The position numbers and the translations under genes are program-made. A stretch of 64,000 nt of DNA from positions 43,382,723 through 43,446,722 of the forward strand of contig OX465584.1 in the NCBI GenBank assembly GCA_950022655.1. The letters are read 5' to 3'. Numbering within the stretch: position 1 is the stretch's first letter; each line of letters begins with the position of its first letter. Source of the stretch: Alentia gelatinosa (lineage: Eukaryota; Annelida; Polychaeta; Phyllodocida; Polynoidae). This document shows, piece by piece, positions 12,241-25,100 of this stretch. The notes beneath the pieces are model-generated. The model had not been told where the DNA came from. It was given only the letters and a program-made list of their open reading frames with translations, and searched no databases.

Positions 12241-12361
12241 TCATTTATCATCTTCGTCGCCGATAAAAACACCACATCGCTCCTCGGGTACCATAGCCGC
12301 ACTGCTCGGACACTGAAATGCCTCTGCAAACTGCTCCACATGGGTTACCATCGTGTTCAAC
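12241..12361 (-). CDS. M13-like gene, terminal exon 15 (residues 746-785 and stop)
   Basis: Acceptor TATTGCAG, one base completing Met746, then 39 codons and TGA at 12243-12241. FAEAFQCPSSAAMVPEERCG matches the M13 ending FxEAFxCxxxSxMxPxxKCxVW. Both C-terminal cysteines remain (C763, C775). The final CxxW Trp is absent, and the protein runs on to an acidic tail GDEDDK. Confidence 0.93.
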
Positions 12362-14218
12362 CTGCAATACATTATAACAGGCAGGTGTTAGACAGGACAT
12401 ATATACATATCATATTCTCTCATCAGTTACTCTTTTTAGACTTGCTTCAAAGACCCGCATGATGACGTTTCTTTTCGTCTTCATTTGCCTCACTTAAGAG
12501 CTAAACATTACCAATTAAGATTATTGTTTTGATACAATGTGGACATAATTCGTTAAAGCATTGGTTATCTGAGTGTAGATATGATTATGGGATGGGTATT
12601 TGTCCTGAAGCCGATAGCAAATGGGTTTTAAAAGAGTAATTACGGCATTAGGATCTCTTGAGGAATAACGGGTGTATTACTAAACCAACAGTTATTGTCA
12701 GTGACCATTAACCCCATCGCACCGGGTACCCACGGCAGTACCACAGGTATGGAGCCGGGTACTAGTGCCAGTGAATACCGCTAAAGGCCGGGTGTAGAGG
12801 CCTAATAGCAGTTTTTCCGTTCAGCGCCGCCATGCGGTCATGTTGCATAGCAACGGGGCCGTTCGGCCAAACATTGCGCTGTCTGAAGCGCGCCTATGCA
12901 TTCACACATATGGTGTGAGTGGCGGGTATGAGTGCATAGGTGTTGTTTTCTTTCAGATAGGAGTGTTAGAACAAGAGAGGACACTCTCAAAACAAAGACA
13001 GGTTATCCAAACCAGAGTTGATAACTGTCGCAGTTTTTAGACATTGTTTATTTGAATATAGTAGTAAGTACATTGTATGTTATCTTGGTTTCAAATTTGG
13101 TCATCTCTGAGGAAGAAAACAAACAGAAAACCCTCCCCCTACGCCTAGCCCTAACCCTATCCCCAACGTTAGCCCTATACCTACACATTACTATTGATAA
13201 TAAATGTCACCTTCTACTACAGCTCTGCATTGTAACAAATGCTTGATTATTTAAACAAACCGATTTGCCTATTCCCATTTTTCTTCCATATATTTCTAAA
13301 TTCTCGCTTATGATAAATTTATTTGAAGCAAAACTTTATTATTTTATACAAGTATCGTTGATCACAAATTTCAAACCCAGACATTATGATTTAAAGATAA
13401 ACACAAATGCAAGAACTACATATATTCTTTTCTATCTTATATATAGATATTCTAGAGAAATATATAATGAATTTATAAAGTATTAAATGGGATATATATT
13501 ATACATATTTACACTACATATACATGTGTATTATCTATATGTATGAATGTATATATGACATTCCCAAAGGTGAGATGTATTGGTTGAATTTTATATGCAA
13601 GGGTGATGGTATGTATTATATAAAGAAGCTTATCTAAATCGATAAGTTAAGTAATATTGGGACAACATGTATATTAAACCAACCGAATTGTAGCTGGAAT
13701 ACCATAGAATACGATGCAATCCCTGTATTGTCTCTAAACATAATCTAAACATATTCAACAAATGTATAACGCTTATACATTTAGTCTTCCAAAGCCAAAG
13801 AATATGTTGCTATGTGTTGATTTGGCCGCACACATTGCGTAACGAAGTAGATAATGCGCTTCGCTGACCAGTGGAAAAAGGCCTATTATGATAATTTTAT
13901 CTTTGCATCACGTGACCTGACATGTGATCCTTAACATTATTCTTTATTTTGCTTAAAAATATTAAATATGATGTTATACATACATACTTTGAAAGTTTCA
14001 TGTTTATTGAGCAAATATTTCCAATTCTATTCACAAAAAGATTTTTTTTGTAATGATGCCTCAAGGCATCACCCGGCCAGCCTTGGTTGATGCCTCACAT
14101 ATCTAGACTAGCAGTGCACAGCTTCCATATACAATCCGATGATAGATAGCAGCTTCATGTATTCAATCCAATATATATAAATATATATATATATATATAT
14201 GATCACCAATTTAATACA

Positions 14219-14279
<61 letters not shown>

Positions 14280-17200
14280 ATTAAATTGGTGATCAAGTAA
14301 ATGTATATGGAAGAATTTCGACAAGGATGGTGCTGAGATTCCCTTTGGAAGCAGTTTAGGTATACTCGTGGACTTACATAATGTCAACAGGTAGAGCCCC
14401 ACTTAGAGCCAGTTCATAGGCAGACTGGTCCCTTCGAACAGTGCACCGCGCCTAGAAATACAAATGGAAATCGGGTTCTAAAATGAGTACAATAACCAAA
14501 TATAGATAAACGACCGAAATTATCAAAATATAGCGAATATTTGCCAGTAACAGGCAGGAATAGTGCCTACGTTTGATATTCAATACATTCATCCCACCAT
14601 TCAGAGAATGCCTCATAAAATGATGTGGCAATCTTCTTGGTATCTCAGACTTCTTTTAAGTGAACTCACTTTAGGAAAGGTCGTCATTGTGTTTCCCTAC
14701 CTGTGCAGCGGCGATGAAAAAAAGTTGATCAGCAGTCATATTTAGGCCTGGAAGTGAAGCCTCTTCATGGTGCGAGCGGACCCACTTTTTATAAGCCTGA
14801 ATGAATGTAAAAATGCATTATTCGTTAGAAATGATGGAGTTATACACTCAGATACAGACAGATACACACACATTCAATGGCGAACCGAAAGAAAAATGGA
14901 CGTGCTAGCCCAATTGCCCAGAGAGACATGAACGTTGTACTTCTAGCCAGACATGTTAGCCAGAGTACATCTGACATTCTATTTCCTGTATATTGAATGG
15001 GATGGAATATCTGTTCCAGTTCTGTTGATGAACAACTGTAAACGTTTCCGTTTACGTGTTGAGGGCAGCTATACTGCAATGAATCATAAGTGACAATGAT
15101 ATTGCATAATGTTTAGAGTGCCTGACAGGTACAATATTTGATTCATATCAGAACCACATTGTGGCAAACTTGTGACCCTGAATGGTTGCAACGTGGGAGG
15201 GCCTAGCGACCGCGATCCCAGCTGGTGGCTCGTTCATAGACTCTAGTACAGTCTGTTGTCGCCAGGGCCAAGGCACACAGGCTCAAACTACGACTGTTCT
15301 GAGCTGCCATTATGAGTCAGGAATTCCTGCCTCTGTTGGTGCTAAGCTGCCGTGACTGATTTGCCAGTAACAAGTGGCTTGTGTTGGCTCTAAAATTAGA
15401 ACAGCCAATCACGAAACCTTTCTCCCATTAAGTAGAGGGAACAGGCAAATGGAAGCCTTGCTCTATTATACCCTTATGGACCGTGAGCCGAAGGCAGCGC
15501 GGTCTGTAAACGGTCCAGCTCGTTCACCCGAGTGCCGCCCCACCTGACGGCTCCAGAGAGAACTCGTGACGTCACCGCGGCTCACCCTCACCACCATGGC
15601 GGCACGGAATTTGTTCCACCCGCCTAGACTTGCTCAAGTCTTTGATTATGAACATTCATTAAAGGATCAAAAGCAATCAGAATAAAATTCATTATAGTAT
15701 GTATCCTCCTCTGACTTGCCCATGAATCAACCCAGTGAGGAGGGTAGGCATAGGATGCAGGGACTGGAGCCAGTCTACCACCCGCCCACCCCACAAAGAA
15801 ATAAAAATGGGGGGACTGGCTTATTTTGTCTCATCTACATAACTCTGCGTTCACCATCGTTTCCGCGTGTTCACAAACTCTCCACGTACCGAATAAATCT
15901 CCCAGTTTTTCAGCCACTCCTATGTTGAGTTGATCATGTATAGGGAAAGTGCATAGGGCATCACATATCCCATTCTGAATGGCACTCACCCCGTATGCAA
16001 GTCGAAGACCGGCCGTTTCAGCAACAACCCGTATGACCTGGTAATGTCCATCGATGACCACCTGTACATTAGAACCAGTATACAATTAGTTACCTACACG
16101 TCACGAGAATATCACCAGTCAATGCGCATGCATGCATTACATGACGAATGTCAGGAGTATCATATGAACAACAAGGTATAAAATGTTATAGACTAAAATG
16201 AGGATTGATTCTGTTCTCAATGGTTCAAGTGCATTTCAGTATATATGTTATCAATTCAGGCAACATGCACTGAACAAAATATGTACCAAATCATACATCT
16301 GACTAATCACATATGACAAACAACACCATTACATAACCTAATCATGCATCAGTTAATAATGCCTCTATCATTACATTGAATAAATAATGCCACAGTAACC
16401 ATCAAAATGTTTATGTGACAATTCACAGTGGCGCCACATGGTTATTTCTGAATATTGATAATTATCAGCGCAAATTGATTCCTTGTGATTTATTCTAATA
16501 CACTGGCAGGCTCCTTGTGATTTTTGCTAACGCCAAATGAATGAAATATCATGTTTTGTCTTGTTCCCTATAAACCAAGTGGTAAAGTATTCCAATCGAT
16601 TTTTATATGTAAAATGTACTGAAAACTATTCTTCAATTTAAAAAGGTATGGTTACATTTTGACCGGGTTTTTGATTTTCAACGTGAATTGTCCCATATTG
16701 AATGCTGGACATGACGAAAAAGCAAAACGGAAGTCCATTGCCCGCATGCCCCATCAGGAGCAGTCAACCATTATGACTACTAAGCTTCAAGAACCCTTTA
16801 AGTTTCGTAATTACAGCTTCACGGGGAAGGTGTAGAATTAACAGGTTAGAATATTAAGTAGTTCACCTTCAGTACTTTCACCTAGGTGGATTTCGTTTGA
16901 CTAAATGTGTACTCAAAATTAGTCTTTTACATAAGTAAAAACATGCCTATAAGCAGGTTCTATTAAGCAATGTTTTGCCATTGAACAAAATAGAACATGC
17001 TCCTATTTCTCAATCCTTATGACTGTAGGTCCTAGTTAACGTGTAAAACAGCCACTGAGGCCGAGGCATGCTGACTAACCGAGCTGTTGTCGTACGTGGC
17101 GCCAACTAGTGGTGTGTCTACGAGTGAGCGGAGGAAACAAGCGCCGATATCCTCATAGGCGGAGAGGGAGTACTGAGACCACCACGAGTGGAAGGTCCCG

Positions 17201-19104
17201 TTCAGAACAAGGCGGCCTGCAGCGAAACGGAAAGCAGAAGCCCACTCTAACACCAGTTATTGAATACGTCAATGCACGCCAAACCACTGACCGATTTGTT
17301 TTGTCCACCGATGAAGTAAGGTCCGGCCGACTTCCCCGCGAAGAATTGAACGTAGCAATCGGTTGCAATCAGATAATGGGCCAGAGAATGGGTCGACCAC
17401 CAGTTGGAAAATGTGCCGTTTAAAACTATCCGACCTGTATCATCATCATTATCGATTATGTTTTGAGATCTTTCTTGTTCATATCACAATGCTTATTACT
17501 GTTGATATCACCCCCTTCCCTACCCATGTCCGTCTGCATGAGGTACCGATCATTACAACATTACCGTTATGAGACACTGCTTCCTTTTGGAATAGGATAC
17601 CCATTGAAATGTCCATAATAGGGCCTAACCATAGGTGTACACACCATGTTCGCATTCGTTCGTGATGAACTTCAAATTCAAAAAGGCCTAGTGTGGAAGA
17701 CATGAGTAACCTAGTGACCTGAGAGGTATACTCTTTTCGGCATCCATACAATGTTTTTACCGATTCTTCTGATTTCAAAATTGCCAGGTCCAAAACTGTA
17801 AACTGTAGCCTTCAGGGAAAATTGAGTTATTTGCGTTTGAAAAAATAATTTATATGTTATTAATAGAGGAACATATATTTAATCAATAGAGGAACATATA
17901 CAATTGAGAATACCAATATGCTGGTGTGACTGTTAACAGAAGAGGGCCCCAATTGCTACTTAATTTTATAATTTCAGAATGCGCAAACTGAGTGTCCCTT
18001 GATTCAAATTGATTCAGTTCATACCACGTCCTTTGTATGATGGGGAACCTGATAGTATTGTAAATGACCATCACTTTATATGCTCCTTAGATTTCTTGGA
18101 ACTGGGTTTCTATTCTTGCATGACAAAAATCGGTGACGTTCTATAAACTCCTTGAAAAGACCAAAAGTGCATATTGACCAAATACTGTGGTGTCTAGCAT
18201 GGAGCATCTGATACAATTTAGATCGTTTGAATATGCGAAATCAATCAATATCAACAAGTTCACTTGATGAAGTCCGCAGTGGGTGACACACAAACAGACT
18301 GTCAGTCGACATAACTTGGCAATGCGGGAGTGCGAGTGAACTTGTTCTTACCAATAGATTTTGCACATCTAGGCTATCTAAAATGTATCACGTTAATACC
18401 CAAAATTATTTACCTCAATATATCTTAACTTCATTCGCTTAAATACACGAAATCAATCGATAACAACAAGTTCACTTGGTGTCCCGCATTGCAAATTAAC
18501 GTCGTGTCATCAACTAGAGCTATACACTCGCCTAGCTGAGGTTTGGTTTGCTCAAGCTTACAACTATTCCGAGACTAAAATAAGGCGAGGGAAGTTGAAA
18601 AAGATATTTCCGCGCATGCATAGTGAGTACATCCTGCGTGTTGGACTTCGGGGATAGCAGTGTACCGCCTCAAAGAGACATTTTATCAGCTCTTTGTACA
18701 GAACAAAATTATTGACCAATTATCGAAGTTTCTAACATGGGGCATTCACCTGTTACAGGTTAGATATGCAAAATCAATCGATAACAACAAGTTCACAACA
18801 GCAACAATCGACAAATGATATACCACATTATCTGCACAATGGAACTAAACAAGCTAAAGAAATAGACTTACCGACTTCGTCTACAGAGCGGACCATCCGA
18901 GCAGCCAAGTAAGAACCAAGTGCTCCGAAGTTAATGGCTTGGGGAGCATCAAACGTGTAGAGGGGATAACTGAAGACACTCGGTGGTACTATGAGGGTGT
19001 TGTAGAACCACAGGTAGAGTGGCCTCACACCTTGGCAAAAACAGATATGAAACAACGTCAAAGTCGTCATATATATATATATATATACATTTATCTTTAT
19101 ATAT

Positions 19105-19169
<65 letters not shown>

Positions 19170-22100
19170 GATACTAATGTTAAGTAATAGCCTGTAAGAC
19201 AAAAAGGATCACATTTTTGGAAATGGGGTCCTGGGGTCCGTTGAATAATCAAGGATTGTACATGAATACTCTTGTCTGTACTTTATAAAATACTTATGGA
19301 CGAGCTTAAGAATGTCTTAATGAACAAACGAAAAGGATGCTAGATTATTAAACGGACCCCAGTTCATAGGCCACCCACTGATGGTTCGGGCATCGTCTCT
19401 GATGTGTGCGTTGGCATCAACTTCCCCAAATGGTGTTCTTCAGACATACATTCATACAGACAGGGACAGAAACAAAATAGGCGGATAGAATCAAATGTAC
19501 TGACATGCATGGGCACATGTTGTACAAATTGGAATAAAATTTAGGCTGGGGAAACCTTTTAGGTGGAAACATAGAGCGTCATTCGTCCACATATACACAC
19601 TCCCAATCGATTCCCTCTGACTGGGCAGCAAGGGTCATCCAATCAAGGATCGTACATGAAGACCATTGTCTATGCCTCGGACAAGGGTTACCATTTGATG
19701 TTGTTGAAGTCTGTTCGCTAAGACAGTATTAGCCGTCCATAAGTGTTGATAAAGTATACTCACATCTTTCCTGGGTTTCCGTGACACACAGAAAAGGGTC
19801 TGCATGTACGATACTAGATTATTAAACGGACCCCTGGACAGACCACAAGGTTGCCCAGTCCACAAGTCCACAGGGGGACATAGAGCCAGATGCATATAGA
19901 ACAGACTAGGGCCGATAAACAGAGACAGACAGAGAGTGAGACAGACATGAACAAAGAATTCTGTATAGCTGACTAGCCAGCACCCGTAAGAGATGGCCCT
20001 GAACCGAAAAAAAGATTAATACATGAAGATTTAGGATATATTGGGATTTTAAGCAAGCAATTAGTTTCATTCCATAATCAGTTTCCATATGTGTAGACAT
20101 GCATACATATAGTAGATTTCTATTCTTTAATGAATTCTCCTCTGCGTTTGATAATACATTGGAACAATTAGCAAATGCATTTTCTAGTTTTATTGAAGCC
20201 TTCTTGGTAATTTAAATTTCTAGCCTGATGATAGACATTACCTAATGTATTTTCTTACATGTATCCAATGATATAATTCGGGGGGATTTCAAAACCTTTC
20301 CATTAGGAGTGGAAATGACATCATGCGATTTACCATATACGAGGTCACTAAAGCTGTACCTACCAAGTGGATTGTAGAAAAATGCATACTCCCAAAGGTT
20401 ATATTTGTATCCTGTTTGGTATTCTATGCTCGCTAAGACCCTCTTAAATCTTGAGGCATATATGAGGTTTTTAAAGAAGCCTTCACTTTTGTTGACCTTT
20501 AGCTGAAACCAAACAATTAAATGAGGGATTAAATGAGTAAATGCTGAATCATTTTGCACACTTCACCAGCAGGCAATGATACCCTTATTTCCGTGTTTTG
20601 AATTCTGCGGCTCATAGAAGATATCTTTCTCAGATTTATCAATACATCTAATATCATATTTTCATTTACAAAAGAAAATGCTGCACTTAATAGTCCAGAA
20701 AATAATTGCAAGATTGCTATTCTATGAATTACGATAGGGGTGATGCTGTGTACATATTATTGAAATACGTGTGAACATGTGTAACATATGATAAATGATT
20801 ATGACAACATGATTTTCATCTAAAGTGGGATTTTATAACAACGTAATTAAAATTCAAATAATAAGAAGCCATTATTAGAAGAGTATCAAGTTTTCGTACC
20901 TTGCTATAGAGCCCGTCCACTTCTGATTCCTCAGATAAAATGGGAGGAAACCCGATTTCCGTTTCCATATATTCAACCTGAATAAGAAGGAGAATTATCC
21001 ATCAGGCGTGAGCGAGTATGTGAACAGACGTTTTGAACACTTTACCAGCAGACTGCACCATATATGAGTTATAATGAGTGTAGGTTCTAGTGCCTAGAGA
21101 CCGATATGGGAGTGGGAGTCTTGTCACAGTCTTTCTTACCGGGGAAATGGAACATAACGTGTTTCAAAACAAAGGGGTCTTTCTTGTTGGAGAAATAGAA
21201 ACGAGAGATTTGTAAGAGAAACACGATTAAACATTGACGTTACCTTATCTCTTGCTAGGTTCTTCGTAGCAGCATCCATCCAGTGGGCATTATTTATGGC
21301 TGCCTGTGTAGATTGCTTCAAGTAGTCTACCATCTTCTCTACCTAAAACAAAGAACTACACTTTGAAGTCGCAAAGCCAATGGCACGTGCACCAAACCGA
21401 CAGTCTTAAGGGGGGCGTCCACCAACCACGACAAGGCTACGACAATGGCTTCCCGACAAGGTCCATGACAGGCCTACGATTGGAAGGCTTGTCTATGACA
21501 AGGCCACGACAGGCTGTGACTGGAATGGAACATGTTCGATTTTCCCCATGACTGGACCCTTATCGTGGAGTGTCATGGCGTGTCGGAAGCATGTTGCTTC
21601 GTTTACGATAGGAAATTTTGGTGGAGCATGCACTTCCCAACACATCCCGACAACGCTGTCGTAAAGCCCCCCTTCTTATGACAAGTCTGCAACAAGCGGC
21701 GATTGGAACTTACTTGTCGGCTCTTGTCGTAGCCGTGTCGTGGTTGGGTGACGCCACCCTTAAAGGCCAGCCCCAACCTACCACGATTCTGGTCCCGATA
21801 GGCCCTACGACTGACTTTCCGACACCATACCGATTCTTTCACGAGGTCATCAAAAATCTGATGGAACACACTCTTAACCTACCATACTTACTGTCATGAG
21901 AATGATTTTTGTTAAAGATATATTAGGAAACACTACCTGTTAGGTAATCCCATAAAGGATTGACCTACAGTTCTCAGAGTTTCAGCATACAAGCATTTAC
22001 AGACATGGTTGAATTAAGAAAAGAGACAACGCACCTCTTTCCTGCCTGTATCGGCCATATGAGTGCGAGCTAACTCCACGGCCAATGCAAACCCCATGCG

Positions 22101-25100
22101 GGTCTTCATGAGGGACAGACAGCTGTGCCAGGTGGAAGGGAACTCAGTGCGCCCAGTAGTCTTCTCCAGGAGGGAAAACTTGTGCTGGCGGTACTCCCAT
22201 GATAGGTGGTCGGCGAACGTGTGCACCACTGTCCACACCATGTAGTTGTTCATCATCCTGCATTACAGGAATCAACTGCCATGATTTTATATGTGATTAG
22301 TATCTATACATCTCCCTGTGTATCGTATAACAACTAGCTCACTACTGTTTTCGGAAACAAGGACCGAAAGTTACTACATGTGTTTCTTGATTATCCGATT
22401 TCTTTTACAATAGAATAAATTCTGATACATAGTTGGTATACATATTGGAGTATTTCATATTGATACAAGCTTTTTCATTAGGTTCGCATTACAGTCAACA
22501 AACACAATGTAATGGAGGGTCTTCCACCAGGACGCGTAATCTAAGCTGATTCTGACCAAATAGTTGACTGTCTAAGTGGGGATGAACCGAATGGACATGC
22601 CTGGCGGGATCGCCCAGCACTCCCCCCCCCCCCCCCCCACCCTCCATGGGCGACAATATGGGTCGCATAGGCAGGAACAACACTCAGCCAGATCTTATAA
22701 GATCTTGGACAATCCAGCAAGAAGCAGCCAGTTGCTGTCAGACATGAACCGACCCTGCTGTTCTTTGTTTTCCTACTCATTATGAGTATTGTAATCCCTG
22801 TGTGTACATTGCTATCCCTTATATAACAGGTCATGCGTACTAGAGCGACATTCCTTTTAATCAACATATAATTCGGTATTCTTAGAGGAGAACAAATAAA
22901 TTCTGGTTGTGCAGCGAGTTTTGGAAATGATGCCACAGAAGCGTAGATACAACCTAAAAATTAGAACACCCTTGATTTGTATAAGAATTATGTTCTTATA
23001 ATGTATCTCTGGAAAATGAATAACAGAAATATAAGAAGATATCAGAACCAGTAACCATTGGGGATATTTTTTTGGGACGGCAAAATAACGGTATTTGATA
23101 ATGATATTATTTGCAATTATATTGTTCAAAGTAAGTTTTGTGCAATGAGTAAAAACCGGTACCTACCTGTCTCTTATTGTGGATTCATTCTTGAGCAGCT
23201 CATTTAACCCCTCAAAGTAGGACAGGGATGTAAGCGCTATCGACGTTTCTGCGGTCACACCGGCATCCTTAAATATTTTCATGAAAATCGTGACCCAGTC
23301 AACCTGAACGAAAAGAAAATTCAATTCATTATCAGAAGTGTGATAGTAGATTTAGGAGGCGCTACCCCAAGTGAGTATTACAGTCTAAGCAGTGACACTT
23401 TAATTTAGATATTAGAACGATACTTTGGAATATACTTCATTGAAATAAGCAACACGATAGTCAAAATGTGATATTTTGATTTCCTAGTGGAAATGTTCGG
23501 TTGGCCAGGCTTAGAGCTCAGGTGAGACTAATACAGTAGAACCCACCCCCCCCCCCCCCCCCCCCGTAAGCGGTCACCCTCCGTTCCGGGCTAAAGTGTC
23601 CGCTTACGCGGGATGTCCGCTCACGCGAGGTTAAAATAAACATCTAATAGAGGGAACCGTTCCGAACGAAGGAAAGTAAAGCAAATAAAATACCATCCTG
23701 TTTCTCCATAGGCTTAACATTGGGAGCTCATACTCCACGTCCGAGAAGGTAGTTTACTCAATACTCGATGGCTAATTGGGTGAGCTATCTCATTGATCGA
23801 TAGTGTTCCTGTATATGGGGGTGAAATAAAATCATAACTCATTCAGTTTCGCTTCATGAATTTCTTCGCGGTAACACTCGCTGGAGGACGGACCAAGTTA
23901 TTTTCATCTCTCGGGTTTTAGATCCTAATTACCTGTGTGAAGTTTGCAGATAGTTCCCTGAGACTCGTTACTTGACCTTCCCATCGTTCTGTCTCACTCA
24001 ATCGGCTTCTTAACTGAAAGATGCCAGATAAAGTAACTGTATGAAAGGGATAATCTGACTTAACAGAAATGCCCTTCCATTGGAATGACATGATAATGTC
24101 TCCAAAACTCGACGGAGAATGATCAAGGACAATTTCCGTGTACACAGGTTTTTTGTTTCTTTGTTGTTGTTTCTTTTTATTAGGAATCGATTCTCTTATA
24201 TATGGATACAGTGGGGTCTATCGTCTACATCTACTTATATACGACATTGTTATCAATGGTAAATCATTTAAAACTACTCATAGTCTAGTCTTCTGAGCTA
24301 AACAAAGATTCCTAGTAAGAACGATGCTACCATGTTATACATCATGAATATATAGACATATCACTGTGTATCTATTAGCTCATCGGTAGCCAGCTATATA
24401 ATATCTAAGGATGTACCAAAATGTGCAGGATTTGATGGAGATTCCAATACACGGAATCCAACTGTTTCTAAACGAAAAAAGTGACTTACCTGAGTGAGTG
24501 CTAACTCCTGGTTATATACATCATTTACAAAAATATCAATGGTTTCTTTCTCCTTTTCGTCACCTAATTGTACTTCAGAATCGCGTAGCATTAAGGTCCC
24601 CAACGTCCGCACGTAGTTCTTGAATATAGCACGTTTCTGGAAATTATCAATTGTCAGAATAATTTAAAAACTGATAGAATGACAAATATTAGTCTAAACC
24701 TATGGCCGTACCACCCACGCTTACCCACAAACACACCCACATAGACAGCGACATTCACACACACCCAAACGACAGCTACACCCATACCTGGCCAAATTCA
24801 CCCCTACCAACACAAAACCACAAATACCTACACCCTCATTTCCAATCACACCCATGCCCGACCACACATTATCATATACCTACTTGTGTACGTCACGTAT
24901 TTCCTACCCGTTGTTAGATATATAGTAATTATGATATTTGGCACGGGTGTAGCGTATTCGCCACTACGTTCATAGTGTGAGCGTATGGATTCGACGTTTT
25001 TGTGCCTGCGCAGTGGCCAAGCCCTTCTTGTTGGAATTCCAGATGCGTTCTCTACCACTTCACGAGTTTAGAAACATTTTACAAAATCCCCGTCAAGAGT

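Noticed and set aside
13138..13185. Telomere-like CCCTAA/CCCTAT stretch
   Set aside because: Only one or two exact units among irregular ones; not an interstitial telomeric array.
14108..14402. Minus-strand frames with Tyr-Ile runs
   Set aside because: Translation of (AT)n microsatellites; the same holds for similar frames near 18828-19202 and 36537-36761.
14560..14660. Minus-strand stretch KIATSFYEAFSEWWDECIEY considered as the last M13 exon
   Set aside because: It lies between exons 13 and 14 and would end the protein before the conserved WC block; the exon at 12361-12241 gives the proper M13 ending.
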